A stretch of 10,142 nucleotides of DNA from Acidobacteriota bacterium (GTDB lineage: Bacteria > Acidobacteriota > Terriglobia > Acidiferrales > UBA7541). The translations under genes were made by a program, and so were the position numbers. Numbering within the stretch: position 1 is the stretch's first letter; each line of letters begins with the position of its first letter. Shown piece after piece: positions 6,285 through 10,142 of this stretch. The notes under the pieces were generated by a model. It had not been told where the DNA came from, made no database searches, and saw only the letters and a program-made list of their open reading frames with translations. The stretch lies in NCBI GenBank assembly GCA_003153585.1, contig PLZZ01000254.1, positions 16,959 to 27,100 on the forward strand, written 5' to 3'.

Positions 6285-7309
6285 CCACACTCGTTACGGG
6301 TGCCGCTGGCTTCGTGGGAAGCCATGTCACCCGGCAACTTGTCAGCACAGGACAATCGGTTCGCGTCCTGGTTCGTCCAGGCAGCAACTTAGAGGCGCTC
6401 GCGGGGTTACACGTGGAGTGCTGCGAAGGCGATCTGCGGGATGCAAACTCGCTGGAACGGGCCATGCACGGCGTGCGGCGGGTTTTTCATGTGGCGGCAG
6501 ACTACCGGTTGTGGGCCCCTCGGCCCGAAGAGATTTACGAGAATAATGTTGAAGGAACCCGCAAGCTGCTTGTTGCAGCTAAGCGCGCGGGCGTCGAGCG
6601 GATCGTCTATACCAGTACGGTCGCAACGATCGCAGTCCCGCGGCACGGCGCACTCCCGAATGAAGACACGCGGGCAACCTTCGACGAAATGATCGGGCAC
6701 TACAAACGCTCGAAATTTTTGGCGGAACAGGTTGCGGTCGAAGCGGCCGCTGACGGCGTGCCGGTCGTCATCGTAAATCCGACAGCTCCTGTGGGGCCGT
6801 GGGACTGGAAGCCGACTCCGACGGGCCGCATCATCCTCGATTTCTTGAAAGGCAAGATGCCTGCCTATGTTGACACTGGGCTGAATGTTGCGGCGGTAGA
6901 AGACATTGCAGCCGGGCATTTGCTGGCGGCCGAAAAAGGCCGCATTGGCGAGCGCTACATTTTGGGCGCGCGGAACATGACTTTGAAGCAGATTCTCGAT
7001 GCGCTCTCTGCCATTACGGGGCGTCCGGCGCCGCGCGTTCGGTTGCCTCATGCCGTTGCGCTGGCCGCGGGATATGCCGATCAGTTGTTCTCGCGTCTGG
7101 CGGGCCGCGAACCGCAAATTCCCGTTGAAGGTGTGAGAATGTCGCGCCATCGCATGTTCGTCGAAAGTGACAAGGCCGCGCGCGAACTCGGCTACCAGCC
7201 CACCTCGGTGGAAGCCGCGCTCGAACGCGCCGTGCGTTGGTATGAGCTGCACGGATATCTGGCCACGGGCGCAGGAAATAAATCCGTCGCGCATCAAGCC
7301 GCGGCGTAA
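6281..7309 (+). CDS. hpnA: Hopanoid-associated NAD-dependent epimerase/dehydratase HpnA
   Basis: This is an extended short-chain dehydrogenase of 342 residues. The nucleotide-binding motif TGAAGFVG lies at residues 6-13. The catalytic Ser/Thr is in VYTSTVA (T111-S112-T113), and the YxxxK pair is Y141/K145 in HYKRSKFLAE. A C-terminal substrate domain includes IVNPTAPVGPWDWKPTPTGR, a segment typical of hopanoid-associated sugar epimerases. HpnA is often found in hopanoid clusters, but to my knowledge its exact reaction is not settled; it is assumed to act on the sugar-like side chain or a related sugar. Here it lies between the two enzymes that build and trim the adenosyl side chain, overlapping hpnH by an ATGA and ending 8 bases before hpnG. 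The family call is strong; the symbol rests on both family resemblance and context. Confidence 0.92.
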   Translation: MTTLVTGAAGFVGSHVTRQLVSTGQSVRVLVRPGSNLEALAGLHVECCEGDLRDANSLERAMHGVRRVFHVAADYRLWAPRPEEIYENNVEGTRKLLVAAKRAGVERIVYTSTVATIAVPRHGALPNEDTRATFDEMIGHYKRSKFLAEQVAVEAAADGVPVVIVNPTAPVGPWDWKPTPTGRIILDFLKGKMPAYVDTGLNVAAVEDIAAGHLLAAEKGRIGERYILGARNMTLKQILDALSAITGRPAPRVRLPHAVALAAGYADQLFSRLAGREPQIPVEGVRMSRHRMFVESDKAARELGYQPTSVEAALERAVRWYELHGYLATGAGNKSVAHQAAA

Positions 7310-7312
7310 GGA
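7308..7312 (+). promoter_or_regulatory. Ribosome binding site supporting the GTG start of hpnG
   Basis: AAGGA overlaps the hpnA stop codon and ends 5 bases before GTG 7318, which supports a GTG start and coupling of hpnG to hpnA. Confidence 0.65.
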
Positions 7313-7317
7313 TCGCA

Positions 7318-8100
7318 GTGAGAATTCTGGTCACCTTCGCATTGGAAAATGAATTCGCTCCCTGGCGCGCCCTGCGCGATTTCAGATCCGCGAAGTTGGG
7401 CGATTCTGAAATTCATCTCGCGGAATTCAGTTCCGCGCAAACGGCGGTAGTCCTCACCGGTGTGGGTGCCCGGCGGGCTGCGCTGACCGCCTCGGAAATA
7501 ATGCATAGCGAATACGACGCTTTTGATTGTTGTATCTCCTGCGGTCTGGCCGGTGGGTTGCGTAGCGAGTATCATGTAGGGGAAGTGTTGGCTGCTCGGA
7601 GCGTTTTTTCGGAAGCTCCCCGGACGGACGGAAGCAGCCGGCAGCTACAATCCAGTGCGGCGCTTGTTTCGTTCGCTGCGGATTGCGGCGCGGCCGTCGT
7701 GGACCGGTTTTATAGCGCGGATCACGTCGTTTCGAGCGCGGACGAAAAACAGCGCTTGGGCGAATCTGCGGATGCGGTGGAAATGGAAAGTTTTGAGATC
7801 CTGCGTGAAGCGCAAGCCGCCGGCGTCCCCGCTGTTGCCGTTCGCGCAATCAGCGACACGGTGGGCGAAGATTTGCCTCTCGATATGAATCAGGTATTCA
7901 CGGACCAGGGACAAGTGAGCATTCCGCGCGTGCTGGGCCAGGTCGCGCTCAAGCCGCAATCCTTGCCGGGGTTGATCCGGCTTGGGAGGAACAGCCGCAT
8001 CGCAGCGCAATCGCTGGCGCATTTTCTGGATTCTTACGTTGTCGCGCTGGCAGGTCGCGCAGCGCAATTTGAAACGAAATCAAGCGTTGTGGCAGTCTAA
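7318..8100 (+). CDS. hpnG: Adenosylhopane nucleoside phosphorylase HpnG
   Basis: HpnG removes adenine from adenosylhopane to give a ribosyl-hopane, probably through its 1-phosphate, ahead of conversion to bacteriohopanetetrol. The 260 residues resemble the MTA/SAH nucleosidase and purine nucleoside phosphorylase fold. LTGVGARRAALTAS forms the phosphate/ribose-binding region and CCISCGLAGGLRSEYHVGEVLAA is the central Gly-rich strand and loop. VEMES (E155-M156-E157) carries the ribose-binding Met-Glu. RAISD (R176 to D180) supplies the purine-binding Asp expected of this superfamily. The C-terminal extension VALKPQSLPGLIRLGRNSRIAAQSLAHFL is characteristic of the hopanoid-associated members. The GTG start has a good ribosome binding site. 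The gene lies directly between hpnA and the first dehydrogenase. Confidence 0.93.
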   Translation: MRILVTFALENEFAPWRALRDFRSAKLGDSEIHLAEFSSAQTAVVLTGVGARRAALTASEIMHSEYDAFDCCISCGLAGGLRSEYHVGEVLAARSVFSEAPRTDGSSRQLQSSAALVSFAADCGAAVVDRFYSADHVVSSADEKQRLGESADAVEMESFEILREAQAAGVPAVAVRAISDTVGEDLPLDMNQVFTDQGQVSIPRVLGQVALKPQSLPGLIRLGRNSRIAAQSLAHFLDSYVVALAGRAAQFETKSSVVAV

Positions 8101-8107
8101 AAGCACC

Positions 8108-9229
8108 ATGGGTCAAACCATTACTCCAATTGAATCAGCCGGGTCTTCTCGCCAGAGGAATTCGCACCTGGCCGTCGGCCATATGCGCGCCGGCGTCTAC
8201 CGTGGCCAAGGCCGCGTGACGGTGGAATCTGTGCCGATCCCGGAAATTGGCGAAGGCGAAATTCTCTTCCGAGTGGCTGCCTGTGGCATCTGCGGTACCG
8301 ACATCAAAAAGATTCACCATGGTTTTATCGCGCCTCCGCAAATTCTAGGGCACGAGCTTGCCGGTACCGTGGTGAAGGCGGGCCGCGGCGTCACCAAGTT
8401 CAAACCGGGCGATCGCGTGGTCAGCTTCCACCATATTCCGTGCGGCGATTGCTTTTACTGCGAGCGAAAACTTTTTTCGCAGTGCGCCGGATACAAGAAA
8501 GTCGGCCTCACAGCCGGGTTCGATCCCAATGGCGGAGGGTTTGCGGAATACGTTCGCGCCATGCCGTGGATTGTTGAACGTGGAATGATTGCGCTGCCCG
8601 CGGACGTCAGTTTTGAAGAAGCCACCTTTGTGGAGCCTGTGAACACTTGTTTGAAAGCTGTGCGCAAAGCTCGCGTTTCGAAAAATGAGACGGTGCTGGT
8701 GATAGGTCAAGGTCCCATCGGGATGCTGCTCATGCTGCTCGCCAAGTACGAAGGCGGCGAAGTCTATACCAGCGATCCTATGGCGGGACGCCGGGCCGCA
8801 AGCCTGCGATTTGGCGCCAAAGAATCCTTCGATCCCGCCAGCAAGAATTTACTGGAAGAAATGCGCAGTCGTACGGACGGGCGCGGCGCCGATGTGGTTA
8901 TGGTGGCTGTGCCTAGTCCATCATTAGTCCCTGAAGCTTTAACCCTGGCGCGCCCCGGAGGGCGCATACTGTTGTTTGCGCACAACGACCCGGTGATGCA
9001 GATCGGATTTCCGGCCGCGGCAGTGGGTGTGGAAGAAAAAGAAATTCTCGGCAGCTATAGCGCTTCGGTGGACGATCAGGACGAATCGGCGGCTCTTGTT
9101 TTCGAACGCAAGCTGCCGGTACGGGAATTGATTTCGCATCGTTTTCCGCTGGACCGAATCGGGGAAGCGCTGGAATTGGCCGCTCGGCCCGCAGACGATA
9201 CTTTGAAAGTGGTGATACGTCACGAATGA
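8108..9229 (+). CDS. Zinc-dependent medium-chain alcohol/polyol dehydrogenase (first of a tandem pair)
   Basis: From ATG 8108 this is a 373-residue MDR-family dehydrogenase of the sorbitol/threonine dehydrogenase type. Catalytic zinc ligands are C62 (CGICGTD), H82-E83 (GHE) and probably E176 (VEPVNTC). The structural zinc cysteines are C112, C115, C118 and C126. The Rossmann motif GQGPIG lies at 200-205. The second beta strand ends YTSDP, and D223 suggests NAD(H) preference. The substrate is unknown; context points to the hydroxylated hopanoid side chain or its sugar precursor. ATG 8108 follows the hpnG stop by 7 bases but lacks a clear ribosome binding site. ATG 8183 (348 residues) begins right at the conserved core, so the first 25 residues (MGQTITPIESAGSSR...) may not be translated. 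The gene overlaps the next dehydrogenase by 4 bases (ATGA). Confidence 0.88.
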   Translation: MGQTITPIESAGSSRQRNSHLAVGHMRAGVYRGQGRVTVESVPIPEIGEGEILFRVAACGICGTDIKKIHHGFIAPPQILGHELAGTVVKAGRGVTKFKPGDRVVSFHHIPCGDCFYCERKLFSQCAGYKKVGLTAGFDPNGGGFAEYVRAMPWIVERGMIALPADVSFEEATFVEPVNTCLKAVRKARVSKNETVLVIGQGPIGMLLMLLAKYEGGEVYTSDPMAGRRAASLRFGAKESFDPASKNLLEEMRSRTDGRGADVVMVAVPSPSLVPEALTLARPGGRILLFAHNDPVMQIGFPAAAVGVEEKEILGSYSASVDDQDESAALVFERKLPVRELISHRFPLDRIGEALELAARPADDTLKVVIRHE

Positions 9230-10142
9230 GAGTAGAACGCGAACGCAATGGACACATGACAGCGGCCGTGCTGTACGGCGCTGAGGATTTGAAAATCGAG
9301 AGCGTCGACATTCCCGCCCTGTCCGACGACGAAGTACTCGTGCGCGTGGAAGTGGCGCTGACCTGCGGCACAGACTTCAAAGTCTGGAAGCAGGGATTTC
9401 ATCAGCGCATGATCAAGCCTCCTGCGCTGTTCGGTCACGAGCTGGCTGGCGTGGTTGAATTGAAGGGAAGCGCGGTCAACGGCGGCATTCGGGAAGGCAT
9501 GCGCGTGGTGCCTGCGAATTCCGCGCCGTGCAACGTTTGCCTCTACTGCCGCAAGGGGCAGCCGAATCTTTGCGAAGACCTACTGTTCAATAATGGCGCC
9601 TACGCGGAATACATTCGCATCCCGGGGAGAATCGTGCGGCAGAACTTGCTGCAGATTCCGGATAATGTTTCGTTCGTCGATGCCGCCATGGCCGAGCCGC
9701 TTGCGTGTGTGCTGCGCGGCATCCACGAAATGGGAGTCAATCCCGGCGATACCGCGGTTGTGATCGGATGCGGACCCATCGGCTTGAAATTTATACGAAT
9801 TCTTTCCGGCCGCCACGTGCGCGTGATCGCTATCGGAAAGCGCAAAAGCCAGATGCGTGCCGCCGAACGCCTGGGGGCAATAGCCACATTTGACGCTGCG
9901 GAAATTGAGAATCCGGTCGCTCTGGTGCGCCAGATCACCGAGGAAGGCCGCGGAGCCGATGCCGTGATCGAAGCGGTAGGCACCGCCGCGACCTGGCAAT
10001 GGGCGCTTCAAATGGTGCGCAAGGGCGGAACTGTAAACCTTTTCGGCGGCTGCCCGCGCGGCACGGAAGTGAAAATCGATCCCGCCGCGCTGCATTATTC
10101 TGAAATCACGATCAAGTCCACTTTCCATCACACGCCCAGGTT
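9226..10142 (+). CDS. Zinc-dependent medium-chain dehydrogenase (second of the pair, cut by the right edge)
   Basis: The frame is open from ATG 9226 to the end of the window, about 305 residues of an expected 340-360. It is an MDR zinc dehydrogenase with catalytic ligands C47 (LTCGTDFK), H71-E72 (FGHELAG) and E157 (MAEPLACV). The structural zinc cysteines are C102, C105, C108 and C116 (APCNVCLYCRKGQPNLC), and the Rossmann motif GCGPIG is at 181-186. After the second strand the sequence is VIAIGKRKSQMRAAERLGA. The usual acidic residue is replaced by G204-K205-R206-K207, much like the GSR loop of NADP-specific Thermoanaerobacter alcohol dehydrogenase, so NADP(H) use is predicted. It resembles the preceding gene along its length, so the two are likely old paralogues. 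The start overlaps the upstream stop (ATGA), and GGTGAT at 9211-9216 could be its ribosome binding site; an in-frame ATG at 9256 is an alternative. The true substrate is unknown. Confidence 0.88.
   Translation, partial: MRVERERNGHMTAAVLYGAEDLKIESVDIPALSDDEVLVRVEVALTCGTDFKVWKQGFHQRMIKPPALFGHELAGVVELKGSAVNGGIREGMRVVPANSAPCNVCLYCRKGQPNLCEDLLFNNGAYAEYIRIPGRIVRQNLLQIPDNVSFVDAAMAEPLACVLRGIHEMGVNPGDTAVVIGCGPIGLKFIRILSGRHVRVIAIGKRKSQMRAAERLGAIATFDAAEIENPVALVRQITEEGRGADAVIEAVGTAATWQWALQMVRKGGTVNLFGGCPRGTEVKIDPAALHYSEITIKSTFHHTPR

Noticed and set aside
6407..7297. Antisense open frame (296 codons) opposite hpnA
   Set aside because: Shadow of hpnA with Arg/His-rich, non-family-like translation.
7982..8107. 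Upstream extension of the first dehydrogenase into hpnG
   Set aside because: It would overlap the conserved C-terminus of hpnG by over 100 bases and has no homology to the dehydrogenase family; ATG 8108 or 8183 is better.
1..10142. CRISPR array, insertion sequence, prophage or defence system
   Set aside because: No regularly spaced direct repeats, transposase, integrase or nuclease-like protein was seen; all main genes are envelope or hopanoid functions.

Overview
The window looks like chromosomal DNA from a Gram-negative (diderm), hopanoid-making bacterium. It carries lipid A genes (lpxD and an LpxL/HtrB-type acyltransferase) next to a hopanoid side-chain operon. The gene order, moderately high GC and general style fit an Acidobacteriota soil lineage, but that assignment is inference from content only; no rRNA or other phylogenetic marker is present.

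Layout. (1) Positions 1-410, minus strand: the N-terminal part of an ArnT/PMT-type membrane glycosyltransferase that runs off the left edge. (2) 411-507: a short divergent intergenic region. (3) 508-2472, plus strand: a lipid A-type acyltransferase followed by lpxD. (4) 2473-3056: a 584-base gap with no convincing gene. It holds a good sigma70-like promoter (TTGACC, 17 bases, GATAAT) and a roughly 290-base leader with potential hairpins. (5) 3057-9229 and on past the right edge, plus strand: a tightly packed operon of shc (squalene-hopene cyclase), hpnH (adenosylhopane synthase), hpnA (NAD-dependent epimerase-like), hpnG (adenosylhopane phosphorylase), then two consecutive zinc-dependent medium-chain dehydrogenases. 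The second dehydrogenase is cut by the right edge. Gene spacings are 3, -4, 8, 7 and -4 bases, so co-transcription and translational coupling are very likely.

How the genes work together. Shc cyclises squalene to hopene, HpnH adds a 5'-deoxyadenosyl group, and HpnG removes adenine to give a (phospho)ribosyl-hopane. Reducing that aldose to bacteriohopanetetrol needs a reductase that, as far as I know, has not been firmly assigned. The two dehydrogenases at the end of the operon are reasonable candidates, above all the second, whose cofactor loop looks NADP(H)-specific. The lipid A genes and the glycosyltransferase next door make the whole window an outer-membrane lipid locus. Squalene-synthesis genes (hpnC/D/E) and other tailoring genes (hpnB, hpnI/J/K, hpnO, hpnP) are not in the window. 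No mobile element, CRISPR array, tRNA or rRNA was seen.
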